NCBI RefSeq assembly: GCF_003434305.1
Contig: NZ_QKKX01000047.1
Span: 28,696 to 92,695, forward strand
Direction: 5' to 3'
Source: Micromonospora sp. MW-13
GTDB lineage: Bacteria > Actinomycetota > Actinomycetes > Mycobacteriales > Micromonosporaceae
DNA: 64,000 bases
Shown: piece after piece, positions 51,071 through 59,456 of the stretch
Position numbering within the stretch: the first letter of the stretch is position 1
Layout: each line of letters starts with the position of its first letter
The notes under the pieces: generated by a model
Databases searched by the model: none
The model's input: the letters and a program-made list of their open reading frames with translations, nothing else
Told to the model about the DNA's origin: nothing
Made by a program: the position numbers and the translations under genes

Positions 51071-52291
51071 GTGCTCAACCAGCCTTCAGCAGCGGTGGTA
51101 TCGGCAACCCTGCCCGCCGTACGGGCGCACGGCGAGGCCATCACGCGCCGGTTCTACCAGCGGATGTTCGACGCGCATCCCGAGCTGCTCGACCTGTTCA
51201 ACCGGGGCAACCAGGCGAGCGGCGCGCAGCAGGCCGCCCTGGCCGCCGCCGTGGTCGCATACGCCGAGCACCTGACCGGCCGGAGCGCCATGCCCTGGGG
51301 GCCGGTCCTGGACCGGATCGCGCACAAGCACGCCTCGCTGGGCATCACCCCGAACCAGTACACCATCGTGGGCCGGCACCTGCTCGCCGCCGTCGGGGAG
51401 GTGCTCGGCGACGCGGTCACCCCGCAGGTCGCCGCCGCCTGGGACGAGGTCTACTGGCTGCTGGCCTGCGAGCTGGTCGCCCGGGAGGCCCGGCTCTACG
51501 CGGGCGCCGGGCTGGCCGAGGGCGAGTCGGTCTGGCGCCCCTGGCGGGTGACCGCCCGCCGGCAGGAGACCACCGACGTGGTCTCGTTCACCCTGACGCC
51601 GGACGACGGGGGAGCGGTGCCCGCCTTCGTCCCCGGTCAGTACACCTCGGTCGCGGTCGACCTCGACGGCGGTCGCGGCCAGCAGATCCGCCAGTACAGC
51701 CTCGCCGGCCGCCCCGGCGCCGACCACTGGCGGATCGCCGTCAAGCGGGTACGCGGCGCCGACGGGGTCCCCGACGGCCTGGTCTCCACCCACCTGCACG
51801 AGCACGTGGCGGTCGGTGACCCGCTGCGACTCAGCCCACCCTTCGGCGAGGTCAGCGCCGTCGCCGGGGACGGGCCGCTGCTGCTGGTCAGCGCCGGCAT
51901 CGGGCTGACCCCGGCGATGGCCGCGCTGGAGCACCTGGCGGTCGCCACGCCGCGGCGCCCGGTGGTGATGGTGCACGCCGACCGGGCCGGCGCGGCGCAC
52001 GCCCTGCGCGGTGACCTGCCGCGCCTGCACGCCGCGCTGCCCAACCTGCACACCACGCTGTGGTACGAGGACACCACCGACGCCACGCTGCCCGGCGTCC
52101 CCGCCGAGGTGACCGGTGGCCGGGTCGACCCCGAGCTGATCCCGCTCTCCCTCGACGCCCACGTGCACCTGTGCGGGCCGTTGCCGTTCATGAACACCGT
52201 CCGGGGTGGCCTGTTGCGCCGGGGCGTACCGGTGGAGCGGATCGCCTACGAGGTGTTCGGGCCCGGCATGCTGCGTGGCGAGCCGAACTGA
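51071..52291 (+). CDS. hmp: Flavohemoprotein Hmp (nitric oxide dioxygenase)
   Basis: 406 residues. The globin domain has Y29, Q53 and proximal H85, identical to the numbering of E. coli Hmp. An FAD domain (RQYSLAG) and NAD(P)H domain (LLLVSAGIGLTPAMAALEHL, partly shown; LCGPLPFM; EVFGPG) follow. It oxidises NO to nitrate with O2 and NAD(P)H. GTG start at 51071 with AGAAGGAGAA upstream; open frame further upstream is non-coding because it runs across the operator and the opposite-strand nsrR. Confidence 0.95.
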   Translation: MLNQPSAAVVSATLPAVRAHGEAITRRFYQRMFDAHPELLDLFNRGNQASGAQQAALAAAVVAYAEHLTGRSAMPWGPVLDRIAHKHASLGITPNQYTIVGRHLLAAVGEVLGDAVTPQVAAAWDEVYWLLACELVAREARLYAGAGLAEGESVWRPWRVTARRQETTDVVSFTLTPDDGGAVPAFVPGQYTSVAVDLDGGRGQQIRQYSLAGRPGADHWRIAVKRVRGADGVPDGLVSTHLHEHVAVGDPLRLSPPFGEVSAVAGDGPLLLVSAGIGLTPAMAALEHLAVATPRRPVVMVHADRAGAAHALRGDLPRLHAALPNLHTTLWYEDTTDATLPGVPAEVTGGRVDPELIPLSLDAHVHLCGPLPFMNTVRGGLLRRGVPVERIAYEVFGPGMLRGEPN

Positions 52292-52301
52292 CCCGGGCCC
52301 G

Positions 52302-52328
52302 CCCCGGCGGGCCGCCGACCCGCCGGGG
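52302..52328 (+). terminator. Terminator after hmp
   Basis: Perfect 10-bp stem (52302-52311/52319-52328), 10 bases after the stop. A second, shorter hairpin (52372-52378/52383-52389, 7 bp) lies further down. Confidence 0.6.
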
Positions 52329-52468
52329 CTGGTCCCACCCGTCCCCCCAACACGGGACTTGCTCGCCTGCGGGTGGGGTAGGCCCCACCAGCGATTGGGC
52401 GGCAAGCGGGATCGTTTCGGTCCGCGGAAATTCCTAGCGTCGGTGCCATACCGAGTTGGGAGGGCCGG

Positions 52469-53644
52469 ATGGACCGGGACAGGGTGGTGGACGGCCTGCG
52501 CGCGCTGGCGATCCTCGGAGTCGTCTGCGGGCACTGGCTGGTCGGGGCGCTGGTCGCCGACCCGGCCGGCGCGCTGCGGATCGACAGCCCCATGCGCTAT
52601 CTGCCGTGGCTGCACCCGGCGACCTGGGTGCTGCAACTGCTCGGTCTCTTCTTCCTGGTCGGCGGCTACTCGTGCGCCCGCAGCCTGGACCGGGCCGGGC
52701 GACGTGGCCAGTCGGACCGGGAGTGGGTGGGCGTCCGGCTCCGCAGGTTGGCCACGCCGGTACTCGTCGGGGGCGGCATCGTGGCCGTACTGCTGGGGCT
52801 CGCCCGGATCGGCGGGGTGCCCGGCGGCACGCTGCGTACCTGGTTGGTGCTCTTCTTCCAGCCGCTGTGGTTCATCGCCGTCTACGCGGTGATCACCACT
52901 CTCACGCCGTACCTGATGCGGCTGGACCGGCGGTACGGCACCCGCGCGGCCCTGGCCGGCGTGGGCGCGGTCGCCCTGGTGGACCTGGTGCGGTACGGCC
53001 CCGGTCGGGATCTCGTGCCCGACTGGTTCGGGTACCTGACCACGCTGCCCGCCTGGGGATTCGCCTACCTGCTCGGCATCGCCTGGGCGCGCGGCCGGCT
53101 CGGCCGACGCGCGGCCTGGTCGATGCTGGCCGGCGGCCTCGCCCTGTTCGCGTTCCTCCTGCTGGTGGCGCGCTACCCGGTCAGCATCGTCAGCGTTCCG
53201 GGCAGCGACCGGTCGAACTCCAACCCGCCGTCGCTGCTGGTGCCGGCGCTGGCCCTCATCCAGATCGGCGCCGCGCTGCAACTGCGGGACCGGTTCGAGC
53301 GGCTGCTGCGCCGTCCCGGCCCGTGGGCGGTCGTCACCGCGCTCAACGTGAGCGCGATGAGCATCTTCTGCTGGCACCACACCGCACTTGTCGTGGTGGC
53401 CGAGGCCACCCGCCGGGTGGGCGTACTGCCCGGGATGGGGGACGCGCCGACGGGCGCGAACTGGGTGCTGGCCCGGCTCGGCTGGTTCCCGGTGTTGGCC
53501 GCCACGCTGGCCGTGCTGGTTCTCGCGGTCCGCCGGTTCGAGCAGCCCACCGGACGGCGGCTGCCGGCCGGTGTCAGGGGTGCAGCGGGCGTAGCGGGCG
53601 GTCAGCGTCCGGCAGGCGCGCGACGAGTTCCGGCGGCTCGGTGA
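52469..53644 (+). CDS. Acyltransferase 3 family membrane protein
   Basis: 391 residues with about ten hydrophobic helices. N-terminal RDRVVDGLRALAILGVVCGHW contains the R-x10-H pattern of acyltransferase 3 proteins (shown here in 20-residue form from MDRDRVVDGLRALAI). FFLVGGYSCARS and a later IFCWHHTALV fit that family. Such proteins O-acylate sugars, peptidoglycan or lipids at the membrane; the substrate is unknown. ATG at 52469 (GGGAGGGCCGG upstream). The Ala/Arg/Gly-rich C-terminus runs up to a hexanucleotide array. Confidence 0.82.
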   Translation: MDRDRVVDGLRALAILGVVCGHWLVGALVADPAGALRIDSPMRYLPWLHPATWVLQLLGLFFLVGGYSCARSLDRAGRRGQSDREWVGVRLRRLATPVLVGGGIVAVLLGLARIGGVPGGTLRTWLVLFFQPLWFIAVYAVITTLTPYLMRLDRRYGTRAALAGVGAVALVDLVRYGPGRDLVPDWFGYLTTLPAWGFAYLLGIAWARGRLGRRAAWSMLAGGLALFAFLLLVARYPVSIVSVPGSDRSNSNPPSLLVPALALIQIGAALQLRDRFERLLRRPGPWAVVTALNVSAMSIFCWHHTALVVVAEATRRVGVLPGMGDAPTGANWVLARLGWFPVLAATLAVLVLAVRRFEQPTGRRLPAGVRGAAGVAGGQRPAGARRVPAAR

Positions 53645-53645
53645 C

Positions 53646-53706
53646 GTCGAGGTCGAGGTCGAGGTCGAGGTCGAGGTCGAGGTCGAGGTCGAGGTCGAGG
53701 TCGAGG
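53646..53706. repeat. GTCGAG hexanucleotide tandem repeat (about 10 copies)
   Basis: 61 bases of perfect GTCGAG repeats. They fill the 70-base gap between two convergent stop codons (53644 and 53715). Copy number is likely to vary by slippage. Confidence 0.95.
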
Positions 53707-53714
53707 GTAGGACG

Positions 53715-54491
53715 CTAGACGGTCGGCACCACCATCGGAGTGCCGGTCGCCGGGTTCGACATCACGATGCTCGGCAGGCCGAAGACCTCCTGCATGAGGG
53801 CCGCGTCCACCACGTCGGCCGGTGCCCCCTGCGCGACAACCCGGCCGTCCTTCATCGCGACGATGTGATCGGCGAAGCGGCAGGCCTGGTTGATGTCGTG
53901 CAGGACCGCGACGATCGAGCGGCCCTCGTCGCGCAGCCGGGCGAAGAGCGCCAGCAACTCGTACTGGTGGGTGATGTCGAGGAACGTGGTGGGCTCGTCG
54001 AGCAGCAGGTACTGCGTCTCCTGCGCCAGCACCATCGCGATCCAGACCCGTTGCCGTTGCCCTCCGGACAACTCCTCGACGGGCCGCTCGGCCAGGTCCG
54101 TGACGCCGGCCACCGCCATGGCCGACCGGACGGCCTCCTCGTCGGCGGCCGATCCGGTGGCGAGCAGGGACTGGTGCGGGTAACGGCCCCGGGCGACGAG
54201 CCGCCGGACGACGATGTTCTCCGGAGCGACCAGGCCCTGGGGCAGGAACCCCACCTGTCGCGCGAACCTCTTCGGGCGGTGGCCGGCCACGTCCCGGCCG
54301 TCGAGGCGGACGGTGCCCGACGACGGCGTGAGCAGTCGGACGAACGCCTTGAGCAACGTCGACTTCCCACACGCGTTGGGCCCCACGATGGCCGTGAACG
54401 CGCCGTCCGGGACGGCCAGGCTCACCCGCGTCGACACCACCCGCTCGCCGTAGCCGAGCGTGACGTCCTCCGCGGTCAGGCGACTGGTCAC
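53715..54491 (-). CDS. Iron-siderophore ABC transporter ATPase
   Basis: 258 residues, FecE/FepC type. Walker A GPNACGKST, signature LSGGQRQRVWIAMVLAQ, Walker B YLLLDEPTTFLD and H-loop VLHDINQA. The GTG at 54491 overlaps the permease stop (GTGA). Last gene of the uptake operon. One Asn-Ala replaces the more usual Asn-Gly in the P-loop, without obvious loss. Confidence 0.93.
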   Translation of the reverse strand: MTSRLTAEDVTLGYGERVVSTRVSLAVPDGAFTAIVGPNACGKSTLLKAFVRLLTPSSGTVRLDGRDVAGHRPKRFARQVGFLPQGLVAPENIVVRRLVARGRYPHQSLLATGSAADEEAVRSAMAVAGVTDLAERPVEELSGGQRQRVWIAMVLAQETQYLLLDEPTTFLDITHQYELLALFARLRDEGRSIVAVLHDINQACRFADHIVAMKDGRVVAQGAPADVVDAALMQEVFGLPSIVMSNPATGTPMVVPTV

Positions 54492-55507
54492 CGTCGTTTC
54501 ACCTCCATGCCGAGCAGCCAGATGAGATAGCAGCCGCCGATCGCCGTGGTGACCACACCGACGGGCAGCGCGACCGGCGCCAGCAGCAGCTGCGCGACGA
54601 GGTCGGCGGCCAGCAGCAGCACCGCGCCGGTCAGCGCCGCCGGCACCAGGGGCACGCCGGCGGCCCGGGCGAGCCGCCGGCCGATCTGGGGCGCGGCGAG
54701 GGCGATGAACACGACCGGCCCGGCGACCGCGGTCACCGTCGCGGTGCAGCCCACGCCGGCCAGGACCATCAGCAGCCGGAGCCGGCCCAGGTGTACGCCG
54801 GTGGTGCGGGCGACCTCGTCGCCCAGCGCCGCCTGGTGCATGGCGTGGGAGATCACGACGAGCAGCAGCACGAGCAGGCCGATGATGGCGAACGGGAGCC
54901 GCACCTCGGCCCAGTCGACGCCGTTGAGCGAGCCGGCGTTCCACCCGGTCGCGGCGAGCGCCACGTCGATCTCGGCCCGCAGCACGATCCAGGAGTTGAG
55001 CGCGGTCAGCATCGCGTTCACGGCGATCCCGATGACGACCAGCCGGAGGCCGCTGAGCCCGGAGTCCAGTGACAGCAGGTAGATGACCGCGGCGGCCAGC
55101 AGCCCGCCCGCCACCGAGCCCGCCGCGAGCTGCCCGGCGGTGCCGTTGAGCACCGTGATCGCCACCAGCGCACCGGTGTAGGCGCCCGCGTCGAGGCCGA
55201 TGACGTCGGGGCTGCCCAGCGCGTTGCGGGTCAGGTTCTGGAAGACCGCTCCGGCGAGCCCCAGGGAGGCGCCGAAGACCAGCGCGGCGGCCACCCTCGG
55301 CAGCCGCCACTCCCTGATCACGAAGGCCGACTCGCCGCCCCGGACCAGGGCCGTGAACACCTCCGCCGGGGTGGCCCAGTCCTGCCCGTGACAGAGGGCC
55401 AGCAGGGCGAGGGCCGCCGCGACCGCGACGAGCCCCGACGACACGACGGCGGTGCGTCGTTCGACCTCGACCTCGACCGGCCCCGCCCGCAGCGTCACCG
55501 TGCTCAC
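54488..55507 (-). CDS. FecCD-family iron-siderophore permease
   Basis: 339 residues, BtuC/FecD fold with about ten helices. Signatures: WRLPRVAAALVFGASLGLAGAVFQNLTRNALGSPDVIGLDAGA region (short form RLPRVAAALVFGASLGLAG), AGPVVFIALAAPQIGRRL and LPVGVVTTAIGGCYLIWL. The GTG at 55507 overlaps the preceding permease stop. Pairs with it as a heterodimer. Confidence 0.92.
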   Translation of the reverse strand: MSTVTLRAGPVEVEVERRTAVVSSGLVAVAAALALLALCHGQDWATPAEVFTALVRGGESAFVIREWRLPRVAAALVFGASLGLAGAVFQNLTRNALGSPDVIGLDAGAYTGALVAITVLNGTAGQLAAGSVAGGLLAAAVIYLLSLDSGLSGLRLVVIGIAVNAMLTALNSWIVLRAEIDVALAATGWNAGSLNGVDWAEVRLPFAIIGLLVLLLVVISHAMHQAALGDEVARTTGVHLGRLRLLMVLAGVGCTATVTAVAGPVVFIALAAPQIGRRLARAAGVPLVPAALTGAVLLLAADLVAQLLLAPVALPVGVVTTAIGGCYLIWLLGMEVKRR

Positions 55508-56493
55508 AGCGCCGCCGCACCGTAGCGACGGACGGCCCAGATCAGCACCGGCCCGCCCAGGAACGCCGTGACGATCGACACCGGGACCTCGCCCGTGGGC
55601 AGCAGGACCCGCGAGCCGACGTCGGCGACGAGCAGCAGGACCGGCCCGAGCAGCATCGAGTACGCCATGATCCACGGAATCGAGTCGACCGCCAGCCGCC
55701 GCGCCAGGTGCGGAACCATCAGGCCGACGAACGCGATCGGCCCGGCAACGGCGGTGGCGACGCCGGTGAGCAGGGTGACGAGCACCAGGACGGCGACCCG
55801 GATCCGCGGCACGTGGGCGCCGAGCGCGTGGGCGACGTTCTCGCCGAGGGCCAGCGCGTTCAGCGGTCCCGTCGCGGCCATCGCGGCGACCAGGGCGGCC
55901 ACGGTCACCAGCACGGGCACCACCAACGGCGTCTGCTCGCTGCCGGCCAGCGCCCCCACCGACCAGAACCGGTACCGGTCGAAGACGTCGGGGAAGGTCA
56001 GCCGCAGGCCGAGCGAGACGCCCATCAGGACCCAGCTCAGTGCGACGCCGGCGAGGACCAGCCGCAGCGGCGAGGCCCGCCCGACGGCGTAGACCACGAC
56101 CGCGGCGAGGGCGGAGCCGGCCACCGCGAGCACGAGCTGCCCGGACTGCGACCCGGCGACGCCCGCCAGGACACCCAGGTTGATGGCGAAACCGGCCCCG
56201 GCGGTCACCCCGAGGATGCCGGGCTCGGCCAGCGGGTTGCGGGTCAGCGACTGGATCAGCACCCCGGCCGCGCCGAGGGCGGCGCCGACACAGACGCCGA
56301 GGATCGTGCGGGGCAGCCGGATGTCGCGTACGACGAGGTGGTCGGCGGTGCCCGCGAAGTCGGTGAGCGCCCGCCAGACCTCGGCCACCGCGACGGCGCG
56401 GGCGCCCACGACCAGGCTCGCGCCTGCCGCGACGACGAGCAGCGCGACGGACACGAGCAGGAGGGTCGCCCGTCGGGACAGGTCAGTCTTCAA
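55504..56493 (-). CDS. FecCD-family iron-siderophore permease
   Basis: 329 residues, same fold, RLPRTILGVCVGAALGAAG, TRNPLAEPGILGVTAGAG, AGPIAFVGLMVPHLARRL, TGEVPVSIVTAFLGGPVLIW. The TTG start at 56493 lies inside the end of the siderophore-interacting protein gene (11-base overlap), so translation is coupled. Confidence 0.92.
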   Translation of the reverse strand: MKTDLSRRATLLLVSVALLVVAAGASLVVGARAVAVAEVWRALTDFAGTADHLVVRDIRLPRTILGVCVGAALGAAGVLIQSLTRNPLAEPGILGVTAGAGFAINLGVLAGVAGSQSGQLVLAVAGSALAAVVVYAVGRASPLRLVLAGVALSWVLMGVSLGLRLTFPDVFDRYRFWSVGALAGSEQTPLVVPVLVTVAALVAAMAATGPLNALALGENVAHALGAHVPRIRVAVLVLVTLLTGVATAVAGPIAFVGLMVPHLARRLAVDSIPWIMAYSMLLGPVLLLVADVGSRVLLPTGEVPVSIVTAFLGGPVLIWAVRRYGAAAL

Positions 56494-57298
56494 GCCCGGC
56501 GATCCCGCGTTTCCAGTACCCGGTGATCAGCGAGTCGAGGCCGTCCCGGCTCCAGGCGCGCAGCGGCCTGATGTCGGTCGCCTCGCCGGCCGCGAAGAGG
56601 AAGGCCCGCCCCGCCGGCAGGCGCAGCGACCGCACCTCCTCCGCGAGCGTCGAGCCCGTGCTCTCGCGCACCAGCCAGGTCACCGTCACCCCGTCGCGCG
56701 ACGCCAGCGGGTAGCCCCGTTCGGCGGCGTCGTCGACCTCGACCACGACGTGGGCCGACACGTCGGCGGGGGAGTGGTCCAGCCACCGGCCGACGGCTGG
56801 CAGGGCGGTGCTGTCGACGGCGAAGACGTAGTGGTCGTAGTGGTGCGGGAACGCCTTCGCCCCGGGCGGGCCGGCGATCGTCACCTCGTCGCCCACCGCC
56901 GCCGAGGTCGCCCAGGTCGAGGCGACGCCGCCGTCGTGCAGCACGAAGTCCAGGTCGAGCTCGTGGCCGGCGGCGTCGTACCGGCGAACCGTGTACTTGC
57001 GGGTGGTGGGCAGCGGCCGTGGCCAGTCGAGCATCCCCTGCCCGTTCGGAACGGGGTCGCGGCGGGTGCCGTCCGGATCGGGAAAGACGATCTTGACATG
57101 GTCGTCGGCCTGGTAGGTGTGGAAGCCGGCGAGGGCCGGGCCGGCGAGGGTCAGCCGCAGTATGCGCGGGGTCAGCTGCTGCCGGGCGACGACCCGGATG
57201 CTCCGTACCCCGATCGGGTAGCCGATCCGGGCCGTGCCGCTGCCCGCGCGGTGGTGGGCGGCGACCCGCGTGGCCGGATCGTGACGGTCGACGGTCAT
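56483..57298 (-). CDS. Siderophore-interacting protein (ferric-chelate reductase, SIP type)
   Basis: 271 residues. FAD-binding RxYTxR motif in TTRKYTVRRYD; NAD(P)H domain of the SIP type (AGEATDIRPLRAWSRDGL). The ISLxxHG-like region is replaced by PPGAKAFPHHYDHYVFAVD. It releases iron from imported ferric-siderophore by reduction in the cytoplasm. The ATG at 57298 overlaps the binding-protein stop (ATGA). It sits between the binding protein and the permeases. Confidence 0.9.
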   Translation of the reverse strand: MTVDRHDPATRVAAHHRAGSGTARIGYPIGVRSIRVVARQQLTPRILRLTLAGPALAGFHTYQADDHVKIVFPDPDGTRRDPVPNGQGMLDWPRPLPTTRKYTVRRYDAAGHELDLDFVLHDGGVASTWATSAAVGDEVTIAGPPGAKAFPHHYDHYVFAVDSTALPAVGRWLDHSPADVSAHVVVEVDDAAERGYPLASRDGVTVTWLVRESTGSTLAEEVRSLRLPAGRAFLFAAGEATDIRPLRAWSRDGLDSLITGYWKRGIAGLED

Positions 57299-58299
57299 CG
57301 GGCGAGCAGCGGCGCGAACGCCCTGTCGACGGAGTCGAGGGTCTTGAGGGCCGACTCGTACGTCGCCGCCTCCGTGTACTGCAGCGGGAACATCCGGCCG
57401 GCCCTGACCGCGGGCAGGTTCTTCCACAGCGCGGAGTCGAGCACCTGCTTCACCGCCTCGGCGGGGGTGCCGTCGGGCTGGAGGGTGTACGTGATGGCGT
57501 CGGCCTCGCCGAGGCTCTCCGGCAGTTCCTCGATCGCGGGGTACTCGGTCACGTCGAGCCCGCCGCCGCCCTTCTTCTTGACCTCGCCGTAGTAGGTCAC
57601 GCCCACGTCCTGGGCGATGTTGGTGCCCCACGACCTGGCGAACTCGCGGTGGAACGTGCCCTTGGAGATGTCGCCGTAGGAGCCCAGGTGCCCGAACTTC
57701 AGGCTGGCGAGCGCGGCGCCGTACTTGGCCCTCAGCTCCCCCGCCCTCTTCTCGTACGCGTTCTTGGCCGTCTCGAAGTGCTCGGTGCGACCGGCGGCGT
57801 CGGACTGGCGGCGGGACAGCTCGCGCCAGGCGTCGGGAACCGTGGGGCCGATCGCGACGACGGGCGCGATGCTCTCGAGCCGCTTCATGTCGATGTCGCC
57901 GAGGACCGGCTTCGGCACGCCGATCACGATGAGGTCCGGCTTGGCTGCGGCGATGGCCTCGTAGTTGGTCTCGGCGGCAGCCTCGCCCGCGACCTTGGGC
58001 AGCCGGTCGTAGGTGGCGCGGTCCTGCTCGGTCATCATCGCCAGGCCGCGCTTCCAGGTCGAGATCCCCACCAGGGCGGCGTCCGCCTCGATGAGGACCG
58101 GTACCGCATAGCCGGTGGCGACCACGCGCTCGGGGGCGGCGGGGATCTTGATCTCGCCGTTGTCGGCGGAGAAGACGCGGGTGCCGGAGCCGCCGTCGGA
58201 CTTGGTGGCGGGTTCGGAACCGCCGGATCCGCAACCGGTCACCACGGCGAGTGCCAGGGCGGCGGCGACGGCCGGACGCCAGTGTTGTCGTACGGACAT
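57295..58299 (-). CDS. Ferric-siderophore-binding lipoprotein
   Basis: 334 residues. Signal peptide with lipobox VVTGCGSGG (C23), then the two-lobed class III binding fold: PERVVATGYAVPVLIEADAALVG (short form), EAIAAAKPDLIVIG and PAVRAGRMFPLQY. Collects ferric chelates for the FecCD permeases. First gene of the operon, its start 81 bases from the AraC gene; an IdeR-like iron box lies between. Confidence 0.92.
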   Translation of the reverse strand: MSVRQHWRPAVAAALALAVVTGCGSGGSEPATKSDGGSGTRVFSADNGEIKIPAAPERVVATGYAVPVLIEADAALVGISTWKRGLAMMTEQDRATYDRLPKVAGEAAAETNYEAIAAAKPDLIVIGVPKPVLGDIDMKRLESIAPVVAIGPTVPDAWRELSRRQSDAAGRTEHFETAKNAYEKRAGELRAKYGAALASLKFGHLGSYGDISKGTFHREFARSWGTNIAQDVGVTYYGEVKKKGGGGLDVTEYPAIEELPESLGEADAITYTLQPDGTPAEAVKQVLDSALWKNLPAVRAGRMFPLQYTEAATYESALKTLDSVDRAFAPLLAR

Positions 58300-58352
58300 T
58301 GACTGTTCCTTCGAAGGGCTTCAGGAGGGGGCAACCCCGCTGGGCTGCAAAC

Positions 58353-58371
58353 TTAGGTTAGCCTTGCTTTT
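58353..58371. promoter_or_regulatory. IdeR/DmdR-like iron box
   Basis: TTAGGTTAGCCTTGCTTTT matches the actinobacterial iron box TTAGGTTAGGCTAACCTAA at about 13 of 19 positions. The left half is perfect. It sits in the divergent gap between the uptake operon and the AraC gene, so iron repression of both is likely. Confidence 0.65.
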
Positions 58372-58380
58372 GTTTTCGGG

Positions 58381-59265
58381 ATGTCGGCGAGAGGTCAACC
58401 CATGTCGGGTAGAGGTCAGAGCGTGACTGTCGCGGACCCGCTCGCGGCGGATCCCGTCAGCTGTGAGGAGTTCGGCTACGGCCTCGGCAGGCCCGACGGC
58501 ATCCTCGTCCTGAGATACCGCTCGGCGGCCCCCATGGCGTTCGGTGAGAACCGGCAGGATTTCCTGCACCAGCTCTACTGGTCGCCTGACGGCATCCTCT
58601 CCGCCCGCCACGGCCGGCGCACCGCCTTCATCGGCTCGGACGAGGTCTTCTGGGTCCACCGAGGGGTGACCCACGAGGTGCACGCGGCGGACCGGCAGAC
58701 CGTCTACCGGATCTGCCTGCGCGAGGTGCCCGCCGCCCTCGACGGCCTCCGTGCCGGTGCCGCCCACATCGCCGTCGAAGCGGCGGAACTCGTCCTGGCG
58801 CTGGCCGACCGGGAGTACGACGAGCGCGGCGCGGCCGAGGCCCGCAGCCGGATCATGACCGGGCTCGGCCCCCGTTCCCAGCCGGCCGACGACCGGCAGG
58901 CCGGTGGCCCCGGCGTCGCGGTGACGGTCGCCATGGCGCTGGCCAACGACCCCGGCGACCCCACCCGCCTCGACGAGTGGGCCGAGCGGCTGCACGTCAG
59001 CGTCAAGACGCTGCAACGCGACTTCGACCGCGAGTTCGGCATGTCGTACTCGCAATGGCGGACCAGGCTGCGGCTGCGCGCGTCGCTGACGCTGCTACCT
59101 ACCCGACCAGTCGGCGAGGTCGCCCGTCGCATCGGGTACGCCAGTCCGTCCGCCTTCATCTCCGCCTTCGTCCGGGAGTACGGCTGCACGCCCGGCCGCG
59201 CCGCAGCGATGATCCACGCCGGAGACGGTGCTGGCAAGCCGCTGCTGTTGTCCCGTTTCCACTGA
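58381..59265 (+). CDS. AraC-family transcriptional regulator
   Basis: 294 residues. An N-terminal cupin-like sensor (LHQLYWSPDGILSARHGRRT, FWVHRGVTHEVHA) is followed by a C-terminal double HTH (RLDEWAERLHVSVKTLQRDF, GEVARRIGYASPSAFISAF). It is divergent from the siderophore uptake operon, so it is likely its activator, possibly with ferric chelate as ligand. The ATG at 58381 is very close to the iron box; internal starts at 58402 (MSGRGQS) or 58423 (GTG, VTVADPL) are possible. Confidence 0.87.
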   Translation: MSARGQPMSGRGQSVTVADPLAADPVSCEEFGYGLGRPDGILVLRYRSAAPMAFGENRQDFLHQLYWSPDGILSARHGRRTAFIGSDEVFWVHRGVTHEVHAADRQTVYRICLREVPAALDGLRAGAAHIAVEAAELVLALADREYDERGAAEARSRIMTGLGPRSQPADDRQAGGPGVAVTVAMALANDPGDPTRLDEWAERLHVSVKTLQRDFDREFGMSYSQWRTRLRLRASLTLLPTRPVGEVARRIGYASPSAFISAFVREYGCTPGRAAAMIHAGDGAGKPLLLSRFH

Positions 59266-59332
59266 TAGCGGGAACCTGAGCCGTCGACATCGGCAGCGGG
59301 CCGGGGTCTCCGCTCGTTGTCCGCCCGCTTCC

Positions 59333-59361
59333 GCGCCCCGCGCCGGACCACCGCGGGGCGC
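59333..59361. terminator. Bidirectional terminator hairpin
   Basis: Perfect 10-bp stem (59333-59342/59352-59361), 9-base loop, between the convergent AraC and sigma factor genes. Confidence 0.5.
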
Positions 59362-59394
59362 GTAGCGGGTGTCGGTGCGGCGGCCGGAGGGCTG

Positions 59395-59456
59395 GGAGTG
59401 GACGTCACCGCCCCAGATCTGTACGCGATGGTCAACGCGGTGGCGTGGGTCAGGCT
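59395..59456 (+). pseudogene. Possible remnant of a TetR C-terminus
   Basis: About 20 in-frame codons read GVDVTAPDLYAMVNAVAWV, which resembles the APDDLYRLV-AVAWA stretch of TetR-type C-terminal domains. No HTH or start remains, and it overlaps the end of the sigma factor gene. Confidence 0.2.

Noticed and set aside
53646..53706. CRISPR array
   Set aside because: Repeats are contiguous hexamers without spacers and no cas genes are near.
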